NCBI GenBank assembly: GCA_022836615.1
Contig: MU405233.1
Span: forward strand, 248,001-312,000
Direction of reading: 5' to 3'
Origin: Annulohypoxylon bovei var. microspora
Taxonomy: Eukaryota > Ascomycota > Sordariomycetes > Xylariales > Hypoxylaceae
Length of the DNA stretch: 64,000 bases
The stretch's first letter is position 1, and the number at the start of each line of letters is the position of its first letter. Positions 46,247-57,576 of this stretch are shown here, in pieces. The notes beneath the pieces were generated by a model. The model worked only from the letters and a program-made list of their open reading frames with translations, made no database searches and was not told the origin of the DNA. A program made the translations under genes and the position numbers.

Positions 46247-48102
46247 CTAGTCAGTTGGAGTGTCCAAAATGGGCTCAAGAAGTGTTTGAAACAACTGAGA
46301 TGCGACGGGTAGTTGTGTTAGCCTCATGCTAGTCAGCTTTGGGGAGAGGTGCTTACCCAAGCCTCAAGGTCTCTCTCGTTGTCATTCAGCTCGCGGAACT
46401 TGGAGTCTAGCTGTTCTAAGAGTTCATGTTAGCATTTGAGCACCGCCTTAGGGGAAAGTTTAGCTTACGTGAAGTGATGTACACATTCTCAAGATTTTCA
46501 TCCTTTAGCTTCTGCAGGAAGTCCTTGGAACTTGGGTCGCTACCGATCTGACTGATCTGGAAGACCACAGCTTCAGAGAGAGTTAGCAAAACTGATCAAC
46601 ACCTAGTTGAATAGGTCACGTACCGCGAAGTGGAAGACCGTTCTCAAGTAAATAGTCCTGGCATTTAATTATCTCGTCTTTGAGAGTGTTCAGCTTCTCC
46701 GGCGATCCTCTTCCACCATATGGGACACCGTCGGTGATGATTGAGATAAGAAGTGGTCTCCCCATATTCTTCACCTCGTCATTATACTGGGAGTATAGTA
46801 GGGGGTTCAGAATCCGTTCACGGAGGCGAGTCCCGATCTCAGTGTATCCTGATGGCATCACCTGAGTCATTGTCTTTTTGATATCTCTCGTGATTAGGTC
46901 GTTGGTCTGAAGTGGTTCACTGTTTATAAATCGCAAATGAACACCCAGACCATCAGGTACTATCTTAGTGCAAATTGCTGCGATTCTTCCGACTAGCTCC
47001 CGCTGATCTTCCATACGGTCTTCTCCCTGAGGATTGTTCCTCGGGTTCATCGACCCACTGTCGTCTGGCAATATTATTAGCAAACACGGTTCACGCATAG
47101 TTTTGGGGGAGATGCAGAGAGGGTAGGCGTATAATTACCGCAATATATGACAGGTTGGTAAAGCGTGAACTTTACGAGATTCTCAGTGTTCTCTGGTTGG
47201 CCCAAGACCGAACTCTTATCGTCCTGTAGGCCGACAGCCTTCGAAGCTATCTTCTCTAGGAGTTGCTCGCTTCCTTTACTGAAAAACTTCCCCAGATTGT
47301 GCTTTTCTACGAAGTCACCAATGCTCTTTTGAAATTCTTCTTTTGTCTTTGGCCGTGAAATTTCCTATGAGGAAAATTAGATAACGATAACGATAACGAA
47401 AAAGGGGTTCAGGGGTTCAGGGGTTCAGGGGTTTCTGTGTCCACTCACATTTTCGATCTTCTTGGCCATGCCGTTAGTCCTGTTGCCGCTGATCTGGAAC
47501 TTATTGAAGAAGCTGTTAGCAAACCCCGTCAGGGCGCTGCTGTTGAGCCAAGCTATAATGAAGAGGATGAGTGCTGTGATTAGGCTAACGATAGCGTCGC
47601 GAAGGTTGTTCCTCTGTTGGGTGGACCTCATAGCATTATCAATATCTGGATGGCCTAATTTGGCAGCTAGCTCTAAGGCCGTATCAGTCGTGCCTCCATG
47701 CTGTACGAGAAGCTGGATCACGCCTGGCTCCTTTCCCTGTTTGAGTTCATTCTCAAGAGGGGTGGATCCATTTTGAAGAGTAGGGCAAGAGTATTTGGCG
47801 TCAGCTCCATGCTTTAGCAAAAGATTGGCTATCTCTACCCGGTTATTACCAAGGCCTCGAGAAGTTAGGATCCATAGAGGGGTTCGAAGTTGCGTCGAGA
47901 AAGCATCCACTTCGGCCCCATTGTCAAGGAGAAGCCTGACAACATCAGCATGGCCATTTCGCGCAGCTATTGCGAGAGGTGTCAGGCCAATGGTGCTATT
48001 TCCCTTCTCTGTGCTGCGCTCATCAATCTTGTGAGCTTTGAGGTAGTCATTCAGCGCCCTCTTTGTAAGGATACCAGTCGCGGCGTCACTGTAAAGGGAC
48101 AT
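46247..48102 (-). CDS. Ankyrin-TM-vWA domain protein
   Basis: Six exons (minus): 47449-48102, 47139-47364, 46624-47064, 46469-46570, 46357-46415 and 46247-46294, 509 residues. Introns of 84, 74, 53, 53 and 62 bp all have GT-AG ends and compatible phases. Residues 35-160 hold about four ankyrin units (GLTPLAIAARNGHADVVRLL, TPLWILTSRGLGNNRVEIAN). Residues 169-187 are one hydrophobic helix (AIVSLITALILFIIAWL). From about 285 a von Willebrand A domain follows, with the MIDAS motif DDSGS (294-298), later GYTEIGTRL and IITDGVP. The tail ITSQQLDSKFRELNDNERDLEAW is typical of fungal vWA proteins. Intron 1 contains a four-fold GGGGTTCA repeat. The architecture suggests a membrane-anchored, metal-dependent interaction protein; function unknown. 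Confidence 0.85.
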
Positions 48103-49235
48103 TTTGAAGGTATCAGTTAAGAACTGTCTCAAGAAAGATTTTGGAAATGGAGTTTTGATTTGGCCTACAGAGCTATGTCCTTGAACATTTACCCTCGGTA
48201 TAAATACTTACCTAGGTACCTACTATGATATTTGAGCCTCATCTCGTTGACTGACTTGTGTGACCCCCCCGGTCCGACTTTGCTTTCTTTCCTGTAGACT
48301 CTCTCGAGCCTGATTCTCTAAAAAGCATACAAGGCATGCAATCGTTGGTCGGGCAGGAAGTAAGTTTCTATCATGGCATTTACACTCTAAACCGGTCTTG
48401 TGAGTCAACCGATCGTCTCATATTGGCTATACACTGCCTAGGTGAAACAGCGATGCAACCCATACACTAGTACTAGTCGTCGATCTCGGTGTAGCAGGGT
48501 GGGATGAATGAGATGGCGACGACTTTGATAGAAGGAGCCCGATACGCCATTTTCTATTGAGTGCATACGTGGCTGCGATTTTCCGCAGCTTGGGGTATTT
48601 ACAGGTGGGATGTCGCATTGAGCCAGATCGTTGACGAAAGCGTTTCTGATCTTGTGCGAAGAATTTTCATTTTGTAGGATTCAAGCTAAAGAAACGATTT
48701 GACCAAAATGGGGCATGTTGCGCCTGATGTAGCGACATGATGCCCGACGATGTCCACGTCGTAACCGCCAACTTTTGGCGCCTTGTACGCGATAGGCCAA
48801 CCTCAAAGTAGCTGACTCTTGTCGCAGATCGTGGCGACGATTGAATCTGTCTAGTGGCTATTGCCATTGCATTTACACCTAATTGTGCCCGAGAAGGCTT
48901 AGAAAGCGCGTCGAAGAAATTCTCATTATGACGTGGGTGAGATCTACGTTACATGCGCTACGCTTTTCAGCTTCAATATCATGCCTAAAAGGGAAATAGC
49001 AGTGGAGATATTGAGCTGCTTATTACACCAATCAGTAAATATGGTGTGAATAGATGTACCCCCACACAGAGCCTCAATTTTTCTAGTATAGCGATATTTC
49101 TCTACAAAATTTATAAAGCAAGAGTTGGGCTTAGTTGCTTTCTCTATAAAGGGACACGATTGGAAGCTACCGGGAAGAGTCTTGAGGTGAGTAAATCCGT
49201 CCAGACATTCAAAGTTACAATCTGCTTTTCCAATC
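48103..49235. other. Divergent intergenic region
   Basis: Promoters of the Ank-vWA gene and the lectin-like gene. TATAAATA at 48199-48206 lies ~97 bp upstream of the Ank-vWA start; CCTAGGTACC follows it. TATAAAG at 49145-49151 lies ~85 bp upstream of the right-hand ATG. No gene is seen. Confidence 0.45.
49145..49151 (+). promoter_or_regulatory. Putative TATA box of lectin-like gene
   Basis: TATAAAG about 85 bp upstream of the start codon at 49236, in an AT-rich stretch; sequence match only. Confidence 0.35.
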
Positions 49236-50268
49236 ATGAGCGCCCAAGATCTTGCTCGTTCTCTTGTCGCTGCTGGTTCAGCGAAGCTTCCAGATAATGA
49301 GGGTGAAGGCATCTACATCCTTAGCATCAGAGAAGGTTACCTTGTTGAGAAGCACTGGGTGGGTGATACCCTCCAGAACGAGAATGTAGTTGCGTCGAAT
49401 GTCAAGGATGATACCACTGCTTCGTATTTACTTGGTGTTGAGAAAGACCTGGTGAGTTAAGCATGATCCCACAGGAAACTATTAGTACCTACTTACCTAC
49501 CTAGGTACTTATACTAATGTGACACCTAATGCTCACTTACAGCGTCTTGTTGTTTTCATTGACCAAGAATGTGCTATTCAATGTTATGCATATAACGAGG
49601 ACATTGAAGAATGGGAAGAGACACCCCTCGGGAGCAAGTGGGACGTTAAAACGACCCCAGACAGCAAACTGAGCGCAACCATTGGCCCGGAGGGCGAGAT
49701 CGTGATCTCTTACCAAGATGTGAACGGTCGCCTAGCGGGAATGATGAGCTCGGGCGAAGACGAATGGAAAGCATTTGGCCCTTTTGATGGTGACCCCATT
49801 ATAGGGACGCCTCAGTGTCTTGAAGTTATCGATGATACGGTGTGTCTCTTCTATATTGAGAAAGACGCCGGAGTCGGTTACCTGGCTCTTGACCCAACTA
49901 CAGGGGAATGGCAAGGTAAGATCTCAAGTCATCACGCCTCGGTTTTCCATAATCAGGGATTCTTGCTAACATAAGGAATCTCTGCTTCATAATTATCAGC
50001 CAATATACTCAACAACACGAAGTTCGATACCATGATCGAAAACTTCAGTGTTGCTAAAGATCTCGATACTGGAAATTTCCAGAGCTATTTTCTAACCGGG
50101 GGATCCTTGTGGAATGTCGAGGGAGGAAAAGATAAGACTTTTCTAGGCAGTGTGCAGACTAATGGAAAGTTGATCCCTTCGGATAAGGCTCAGGCTGGAT
50201 TCAGGGTCAAGTGGCGGGGAGCTCGCAAGGTGAGGGCCTCCAAGAGGAAGATTACAATTTGGTATTGA
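49236..50268 (+). CDS. Beta-propeller protein resembling fungal fucose-specific lectins
   Basis: Three exons: 49236-49451, 49543-49915 and 50000-50268, 285 residues. Introns are 91 bp (GTGAGT...TTACAG, phase 0) and 84 bp (GTAAGA...TATCAG, phase 1). Repeating strand motifs such as LVVFIDQECAIQCYAYNED, IVISYQDVNGRLAGM and VCLFYIEKDAGVGYLAL recur about every 45-50 residues, each followed by a Trp-containing turn (EEWEETPLG, DEWKAFGPF, GEWQ). This matches the six-bladed propeller of AAL-type fungal lectins. No signal peptide is seen, usual for that family. The sugar-binding Arg/Glu/Trp residues cannot be assigned confidently, so family placement is tentative. Confidence 0.6.
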
Positions 50269-50745
50269 TGTTGTAGGTGAACATATTGATTTTCACCGTT
50301 CTTGTAGCCAGTAGCTAGCCGAGTATTATTGACATGGGTGATAAAGGATGATTATGGTATTGGGTGTAGCATAGTTCATAAGTAGTCTCTACTAAGAGAA
50401 CTCCCGCATTGCATACTTCGCAGATTCCCCTACTAGGTTAGAGATCTTTCACACTCCATAGGCGTGCATGAATTTATGCATGTTGATGCACCGTGGTACT
50501 AGTAGAACCAATTGAGATATTATCGAACAGCTACACGTCACAAAGACAACTTAAGGTAGAATTAGACCCCCCTTTTAACACACATAAAACCTAGGTAAGT
50601 TCTCTTACAATTAATCCTCTTTTCTCTTCACTCTACACACTCAACCTATTTCTATATCCAGCATTCAAAATTGTTAATATACTTGAGACACGGTATTCAA
50701 AAAAACGGAAAGGGACTGCTTCTTGAACTAGTTATCTAGGTAGCC
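50269..50745. other. Intergenic region
   Basis: Nothing recognised; presumed 3' UTR and the promoter of the protease gene. Confidence 0.4.
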
Positions 50746-52360
50746 ATGGGCAACCATTTTGAGGACTTCGATGACTTTGATATAAAGGCTTTCGAACTAG
50801 CCACTGAATCTTACCATTCTACCCAACGCAATGATGACCTACCAAAACCCGAGCATTTCGGAATAGATCTATCCACACCCGCACGCCGGTGGGAGGATTG
50901 GGTGGTGAAGCTGACATTTAAACAATTAGGAAGTGAGTCTAGCAATTTTTATCATTTTAGGCGAGACATAAACTGACGCATGGCCTCGACATACGCTCTC
51001 GAAAGAGGAAAAACACGGCAACGGTTTCTATGTCAACATCCCCAACTCCACCTTTGATATTATTATCACGGCTGGACATAACCTCGTTGATGGGCGAGAG
51101 CATTACTGTTCTGACATTAAAATCATCAATGACCCCCACATCAGAGAAGATATTCTGGTGACACCTGAAATGATTCGTGTCTGTCAGAATTATTTTGAAG
51201 ACCCTAATGAACTCAATGCCATATATGACTATGGAATTATCCTCCTGAAGCGAGGCAAACAAGACCGCCACCGTGGATTTGGATTCAATCTTATGTTAGG
51301 ACTTGCGCCACTGCTAGGGGAGAGTATAAATTCCTCCAAGGGCGAGGAAAAAGACATACTTCAAGACAGTTTAATATATGTTAGCGGATACACACCGGGA
51401 GACTCTCCCCCTGATAATCCGCCAAGGAGGTCGGAAGGTAAATGTATCCGGGCGAAGTCCAACCAGCTACAATACACAGCCGATGCTATGCAGGGTATGA
51501 GTGGAGGCCCTGTATGGATGGGATTTCGTGGAGTCGAGACAGTGGTAGCGATTCAGTGAGTCAACTACCCTATTTCCTTGAGTACGACTCAATTCCCGGT
51601 ATTTGATTAAATCTAACATCTTCTCTCCCAAGTAACTATGGAGCAGAAAGGAAAGGTCGGGGAAACAGGGGATCGCGATTGAACCTAAGTGTCTGGCGTA
51701 CCATTTTTGAATGGATCAAGATTGGATGGTATGGCAAGACACTTCATTATCGGGGCTCTCCAACCTACTCCATGCATCTCCAGCTATCACGGAACTCTAC
51801 CTTAGATAATTCGGCTTCCAATGAAGGTAGAGTTCGTGTAGGTAGGCCTGGCCAGGTGGACACAGCATTCGATATCCTACCTGTAGCGACCAGGCCAGTG
51901 AGTAAAGAGGTGAACGCTAGCTACGGCTTTTTGCTGCAACCGGCACACCCTAATAAGGGACTTACCAAGACGAAGATAAAAACATACACTCCTATCTGGG
52001 TGCGATGGGATCCAATGAGGGACAAGGTTTCGCCCACTAAGCGATTTGATGCTCGGTGTGAGGTTAAGATTCCAACATTGATCGCCCAGCCAGGAAAGCC
52101 GTTCGCGATCCACGCACAATACGAAGACAGTTGGAAACAAGTGCGAATGGCAATGAATTACCTGGATGAGGGCGACTTGGAGCTGCTAGAAGACGACCCA
52201 CTGAGTTTTGAGGACACATCAGAGATATCGTTTGTGCCACTTACTAAGGACAAGGTGAATGCGCCTTTACCCCTTTTCTTTTTTCTTTTTTCTAGGTTTT
52301 TTTCATATTAGGGGAAAGTCAAATACTAACATGTGTTAATAGCTATTCGAATTCAAGTAG
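50746..52360 (+). CDS. V8-like (trypsin-fold) serine protease, intracellular
   Basis: Four exons: 50746-50932, 51006-51555, 51633-52254 and 52343-52360, 458 residues. Introns are 73 bp (GTGAGT...CGAAAG, branch CTGAC, phase 1), 77 bp (GTGAGT...CCCAAG, phase 2) and 88 bp (GTGAAT...TTAATAG, branch TACTAAC, phase 0). A closer TTTTAG acceptor in intron 1 would leave only 28 bp and hit a TAA. The catalytic triad is visible as His87 (IITAGHNLVDG), Asp137 (AIYDYGIILL) and Ser228 (GMSGGPVW); restoring intron 2 gives VVAIHNYG. No signal peptide or propeptide is present, unlike secreted trypsins. The C-terminal ~200 residues do not match a domain I know. The last exon encodes LFEFK. Confidence 0.82.
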
Positions 52361-52806
52361 AAGTTAATCCTTCTAGTTTATGTTATGAATTTGTGGAAGG
52401 GGGGCCGTTAAACATACGATTCTATTTCTACAGATAGTTTGAGGCAAAATGAAAAAATCTATTCACTCACAGCAAGAATTAAGTACCTACCATTAACCTA
52501 ATAATATGTTAATTATTACCCTTAATAAATCACATTTATGTTAATTAATAGCGAGCAAGGGGAGAAATATAATTAGCATCCTAATCAATTAAATCTAATT
52601 ACTCTTTTATAAGATACAACTAAACACTATGTCTAGGTGCTAGAATAAATAGCCGTCTCTACGATAATATTATTTCTAAAAGGTAACTTTATCCATTCAC
52701 GTGATATATTCACGGATGCTACTCTATACAAATGATCCCTACTGTGAAGTTGTGACTACGTAGGTTCGTGCACTATAATTTCGGCGAGACGAAACTGGTT
52801 AGTCTA

Positions 52807-52855
52807 TATCACACATATCACACATACCTATCACACATATCACACCTATCACACA
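52807..52855 (+). repeat. TATCACACA short tandem repeat in GNAT promoter
   Basis: Units of TATCACAC with A/C-TA spacers repeat about five times, roughly 140-180 bp upstream of the start codon at 52991. Could be a binding-site array or slippage product. Confidence 0.6.
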
Positions 52856-52894
52856 GTCAGCTTTGGTTCTGCGCCCCAAGACTACCTACCTTGG

Positions 52895-52904
52895 TATATA
52901 AATA
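52895..52904 (+). promoter_or_regulatory. Putative TATA box of GNAT gene
   Basis: TATATAAATA about 90 bp upstream of the ATG at 52991. Confidence 0.45.
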
Positions 52905-52990
52905 ATAAATTTGCTGGAGTTCACGAGGTCTCAAGCATCATCTAATATCGCTAGTTCATCATATCAATTAATTGAGAGAGCTGGGAAACA

Positions 52991-53593
52991 ATGTCTTCCA
53001 CCGAACCATTTAACCCTTTCCGCTCGGACAATCTCATATACCGTGCCGTTGAAGATACAAGCGAGGATGAGGCGTTCGTGAATTCCATCCAGAAGGATGC
53101 AGAGGCGCAATCCGGTTCTAGCTACGGACTCTTGCGCCCCGAGAGCAAGAAAACGAGCAACGAGTTCAAGCAACACATAGCTGAGAAGTGTCTGCTCGGA
53201 GCCATCATCTGCCTTACCGATGACGACTTCTGTGGTGAAGAAATTAGGGAAATAGCTGGAACTCCTGTCGGTATTATATGTCTCAAATCGAACCCACCAC
53301 ATCTTGCGCACCATAGATGGTCGGATATCAGCATAGATATTGTGAGGGACTGCCGCGGAGAAGGATATGGTGGAGAAGCAATCCGGTGGGCGCTGTGGTA
53401 CGGTTTCCAGATGGCGGGGCTGCATCGTATTCAGATCGGAACCTTCTCGTTTAATACAGGTGCTATGAGATTATACAAGAAGCTAGGGTTCACGGAAGAA
53501 GGCAGACAACGCGACTTCATGTGGTTTAATGGTGGCTGGCACGATAATGTCCTGTACAGCATGCTGGAAGACGAATGGCGGGAGAGACAGTAG
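52991..53593 (+). CDS. GNAT-family N-acetyltransferase (RimJ/RimL-like)
   Basis: A single-exon ORF of 200 residues, normal for the family. The acetyl-CoA-binding motif A is DISIDIVRDCRGEGYGGEAI (R/QxxGxG/A as RGEGYGG), followed by motif B with LHRIQIGTFSFNTGAMRLYK and KLGFTEEGRQRD, typical of RimJ/RimL proteins that acetylate alpha-amino groups or small molecules. N-terminal 70 residues include NPFRSDNLIYRAVE, the usual first strand. The substrate is unknown. The gene is convergent with the FAD oxidase, 148 bp apart. Confidence 0.88.
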   Translation: MSSTEPFNPFRSDNLIYRAVEDTSEDEAFVNSIQKDAEAQSGSSYGLLRPESKKTSNEFKQHIAEKCLLGAIICLTDDDFCGEEIREIAGTPVGIICLKSNPPHLAHHRWSDISIDIVRDCRGEGYGGEAIRWALWYGFQMAGLHRIQIGTFSFNTGAMRLYKKLGFTEEGRQRDFMWFNGGWHDNVLYSMLEDEWRERQ

Positions 53594-53741
53594 AAAGCTG
53601 GAAAGGAGGTGCGAATGCCGCTCCCTCGTCGAGGCATGTTCGAAGGTTTGAACATTGCCAACTTGTGTTTTGCCAATTATACATTAGATGATTATGATTG
53701 GTATTTGCGACGCGCAAGAGAGGTGAAATTTCAAATATCAA

Positions 53742-55585
53742 TTAAATCTCTGGGGTAGATTTAGGAGATGTGTCCATGATACTACACATGCGCCCATCCT
53801 CGTCGACAGTGTAGGCTTCGCTGCCTACAGCTACTGTCGCATATAACAGGCTGTGCGGGTCGTATTTCGTCTTAATTCCCAATAATTCGGCATAGTTCAC
53901 TCCGAAAAAGGTCTCCTGCCAATTACTCTGCTGGAAGTCAGCTTCGTTCATGTAAGCGCCTGCTCCTGGGGTGGCCGCTTCGATGATGGGCTGTACGTCG
54001 TTAGTCATATTGAGCTGCGTCTCAACTCCATTTTGAAATGGGACTTGAAAACTCCACGGGAGAGTGAGAGACGCATGGACAATTGATTCACGCCACTGAG
54101 GTAGGACCGCATTGACTTTATCCTGCCCAAATCTAGAGATATTGAGGCCCACGCCGATGAAGGTCACTCCCATCTCTGCAATCTTGCGTGCGGCCGACGA
54201 AAAGTTGGGAAGATCTGAGCGAGGTATCAGGCGTCCGCCGAAGAGCTGAGTGCCGACTTGAATGTTGCCGTCAGGAAGAGGGCCCCAGTAATTATTATAA
54301 TGATCATAGTAACTTGAAAACTCGGTGAAATTGGGATTAAAAGAGACCCCAATAGCCGAGAGGGAGTTAGCAAGGGGATTGAGAAGCTGGGAGATTTCTT
54401 CCTGGGATTTGTTGTATGCTGTCATGGCCGGGATTTGTAAAAACGTGTCGGTGAAGTAGTAAATAACCATTACACCGGAATCAACGATCTCAGGTAGAGC
54501 GGCATGGAAAGTATCTATAGCATTAAAGATCTGATCTGGATCATCATCCGAGCCGCTGATCTGAAATGATGCGCCGCTCACCGTAGCATCTGGGTGTGTT
54601 TGGACTGTCATCGAGACGACAACGCCATAGTTGCCCCCACCACCTCCGCTTAGCGCCCAGTATAGGTCCTGATTCTCGGTTCGCGACGCTGTCAATAACT
54701 GGCCGGTAGGAGTAACAACTTCAAATGAGAGTGTGTTATCGGCGGCTAAGCCAAAATTCGAACTCAATGCCGAATGACCTCCGCCTTGGGTGTATCCTCC
54801 CGCGACTCCGACAGTAGGGCATTCGCCTGTTAGCACGACGAGTCCAGCCGCATGCGCTGCAGCAAGAGCTTCGTAGCCCAGGACTCCAGCTCCAACTTTT
54901 AAAGCTTTGCCCTTGTAGTGAGAATCATCCCAGCCTAGAACCTCCGTGCTCTTTAAGTGATGAAGCCAGACCGAGAGCGCACCGGCTCCAGTAGATCTAC
55001 CCAAGTAGTCATGACCAGTGTTGCGGATGACAAATCGAACATTTTTCTCTTCGGCAAATTTGAGCGCAGCTATAACATCATCTGACCCGGATACATTGAC
55101 GGCATAGCTGACATAGTTGCCAAGAGTGCATGATTTGTTTTGTGGTTGCCAAGGGTCACAGCTCTGATTGGCGAATAGGGGTGCCATCACAGATGAAGAT
55201 GACTCTAAACTAAACTGAGGTAAGTACGAGATCTCGGTAGGATAGTACATTCAAGGTAATAGTAAAATGTTACCCACTGGATACCGGAATAGAGCCATTG
55301 TTCCTGCAAAGAAGCACATAACTCTTCATCGTAGGTGGGATCATGACATGGCGATCCTAATGGGACGGTAGCGATCAAGCGACCATGGACCGTGCTATTT
55401 AGTGTCGTCCATTCATCCTGGGAAGGCCAATTGACATCGCCGGGCAGGTATTTGCACTTCTCAAGCTGCGATCTATGTCAGTTTGAGGGAATCGCGTTTG
55501 CAGTGTGCGCGTAACTCACAGTGCTTGCCCCCACTATAACGATATGGGTTATGGTGGTTACGAGGAGCTTTATACCGCAAACCAT
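53742..55585 (-). CDS. Secreted FAD-linked (berberine-bridge-like) oxidase
   Basis: Three exons (minus): 55520-55585, 55274-55465 and 53742-55214, 576 residues. Introns are 54 bp (GTGAGT...CGCAG) and 59 bp (GTAACA...CCTCAG), both phase 0; an acceptor 21 bp upstream (CCGAG) would add seven residues in frame. A hydrophobic N-terminus (MVCGIKLLVTTITHIVIVGA) is a probable signal peptide. The FAD-binding region starts at SSSSVMAP. Both residues of bicovalent flavin attachment appear: His154 in RNTGHDYLGRSTGAG and Cys218 in TGECPTVGVAGGYTQGGGHS. The C-terminal BBE motif is NYAELLGIKTKYDPHSLLY. Such enzymes oxidise sugars or secondary metabolites; the substrate is unknown. Confidence 0.9.
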
Positions 55586-56284
55586 TCTTGATATAATATC
55601 TCAATACAATCGAGAATATGTGACATCAAAATTGAACATTCAGAGATTCCTCTTTTCGTATATACTCACCTGCCGAGGACCACGAATTTTGAAAGGCGTA
55701 AGACTCTGCCATGTCGCGTTTATGGCTCATTACCTACATGCGATCTTTTAATCCGACCGTTCGGTAAATCTCCATGTTGGGTCAGATTAGGTGGTCTTAG
55801 GGCGGACAATAGCTGGACTACCCCCTGCTGCCCCTGCCATGCCGATGAAAAATAAGCACCAGCTTTACGAAGTCGGGTGGGTAGCCCGTGTTCTCACCGC
55901 TAATTACCAAGGTCAGGAAGCCCTATCTACAAATCTGGTTTAACACTATCCTAAAATGGTGTCGCGTCCATAAAAAAACAAGTCATCTAATCGTGTCAGT
56001 ATGTCAATTATGTAGGTTGTTGTCTCCTGTTTGTAGTTCTTATCCGGACGCAAAGTTGATTTCCGCGTGCTAAGAGAACGGATCGGAAACAGATCTAAAA
56101 GAGCCATAAGCCATGAAGATATTCTAGGTACCTGAGCCGTACTGATTCCCCACAACGCTGCAAGTCATCTCAAGCCATCTCGGGTACGTAGGTTCCAAAA
56201 GCGAACGAACTGGACTTGTAGCAGATTTGACTTTTCATTTTAGTAGCTACACTGCTTTCTCGGTCTATCGTCTTCTAGTTGCCT
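55586..56284. other. Intergenic region
   Basis: Upstream region of the FAD oxidase; no gene recognised. Confidence 0.45.
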
Positions 56285-56899
56285 CTAAATTGAATCATCT
56301 TCTTGTACCTGTGGATGTTTTTGTCCCTCATCGAGTACCGCCATCATGGAATCGTAAAGGCTCATGTCCCGACCTTGTCTTGCGCATCCTCCGGGGAAAA
56401 CTACTTCGCGCAGTTTGTTAAGGCAGGGAATTAAAGGTTTATGGTATGGAGTGAAGTTTTCCTCGGCAGTTTCAATAAAGTCTTCTTCACTGCGCACTAT
56501 GCTTTGCTTCTCATGCGCCAATTCTTGCCAGTCTTTATACCACCATTTCTCAAACCGCAGGACGATAATATTCTTAAGCGTGAAGTTCTCGCAGTAAATG
56601 CAGATCCAGAACAATACCCAGAAGAAGGACTCGAGATCGTGCATAAACGAGTTTTCCTCTCCAAGAAGTACATTGATTGCCTTGAATGGTCTGGTCCCTA
56701 CGTTGCGAACTCCTGACGGCCCATCCCCAGTCAGAAATACCGAGCGGTCGAAGTCTATCAACATCCCATTTCCCATAATATTACCGGGCGATATATCGCA
56801 ATGGAGGATACCAAGTTTTAGCAGTTTTCTATGCGAGTAGATGCATTTCCGCGCAGCCTCCAACAGGGCCATTCGAGAGGGTACGCCTACAATAGACAT
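56285..56899 (-). pseudogene. FunK1-like protein kinase C-lobe remnant
   Basis: A 204-residue frame starting at ATG. LGILHCDISPGNIM is the catalytic loop (HxDxxxxN, as in fungal-type FunK1 kinases) and LIDFDRSV replaces DFG by DFD. The activation region continues into GTRPFKAINVLL and a helix-rich C-lobe (HDLESFFWVLFWI), as in FunK1 proteins. The N-lobe (glycine loop, Lys, Glu) is missing, and I find no upstream exon encoding it up to 57342. It is therefore most likely a 5'-truncated remnant, although the frame is uninterrupted and a separate short protein cannot be excluded. Confidence 0.65.
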
Positions 56900-57342
56900 T
56901 GAGCTTAGTTTTTTGGTTGTTTCGCTAGGTTTAAAAAAGGTAATGTTGAATCTAGAGGAATTCAGATTGACAGTTTACGACCGTTATTCCTCTTATACAT
57001 AGTAGACAACCACCTAGGCGCTAGGTATGTACATAGCCCTCTCCTGCTTATGTGTGGCGCAATCATTGGTTTCTTAATAGGTGCCTACCGGTAGGTATCC
57101 TTGCCAGTTACTACTAAGGGAGGCATTTTAAACCGATTGTGACAAGATAAAAGGTGAAGGACTCAGATGTCGGTAAATAAGACGATGATAACTTAGGACG
57201 GATAGGGATTGCTCAGGAGTTGGGTATGCTTTAATAAGGACAGTCGGAGACCGCCAGCTTTAACTTAACATAGATTATGTGTACCTGCTAACTCATCGGT
57301 TGATGAATGTTGTTGTATAACCCACTTTCATTTGTTAAGCAA
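56900..57342. other. Intergenic region
   Basis: CCTAGG palindromes near 57013; no missing kinase N-lobe is detectable. Confidence 0.4.
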
Positions 57343-57576
57343 CTATTTCTGTTGCTGCCGTTGTTGTTGTTCCTCTAACCACCGGCGCTGCTTTTGTTTC
57401 TCCTCCAGCGCAGCTATAAATGCCAAACCCATCTCCCTTGTATCCCTAGATGCCGTTCCTGAAGAGCTGTAATATTGACGAAACTGTTTATACATTTCGC
57501 GTAGCGTAGCTTCATCCTGTAGCAAGAAACCGTTCTTCAATTCTTCGATTCGGCTGGGGTCGAGCTGGTCAGACAT
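57343..57576 (-). CDS. Small Gln-rich coiled-coil protein, hypothetical
   Basis: A 77-residue ORF with an ATG start (MSDQLDPSRIEELKNGFLL). It is predicted mostly helical, ending in LEEKQKQRRWLEEQQQRQQQK encoded by a CAA/CAG-rich tract. Composition and start context look better than background, but there is no family match. It could also be a relic. Confidence 0.4.
   Translation of the reverse strand: MSDQLDPSRIEELKNGFLLQDEATLREMYKQFRQYYSSSGTASRDTREMGLAFIAALEEKQKQRRWLEEQQQRQQQK

Larger units (their letters stand above)
52361..52990. other. Intergenic AT-rich region with TATCACACA tandem repeat
   Basis: AT-rich from 52490 to 52640. Five or so TATCACACA/TATCACACC units at about 52807-52855 are followed by a TATA box, then the GNAT start. 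Confidence 0.5.

Noticed and set aside
48944..49312. 122-codon minus-strand frame overlapping the lectin-like gene start
   Set aside because: Antisense shadow of the real exon; composition is non-coding.
50933..50971. Apparent nonsense TAA in the protease gene after a 28-bp intron
   Set aside because: A 73-bp intron ending at 51005 with a CTGAC branch keeps the frame and removes the TAA, so the gene is intact.
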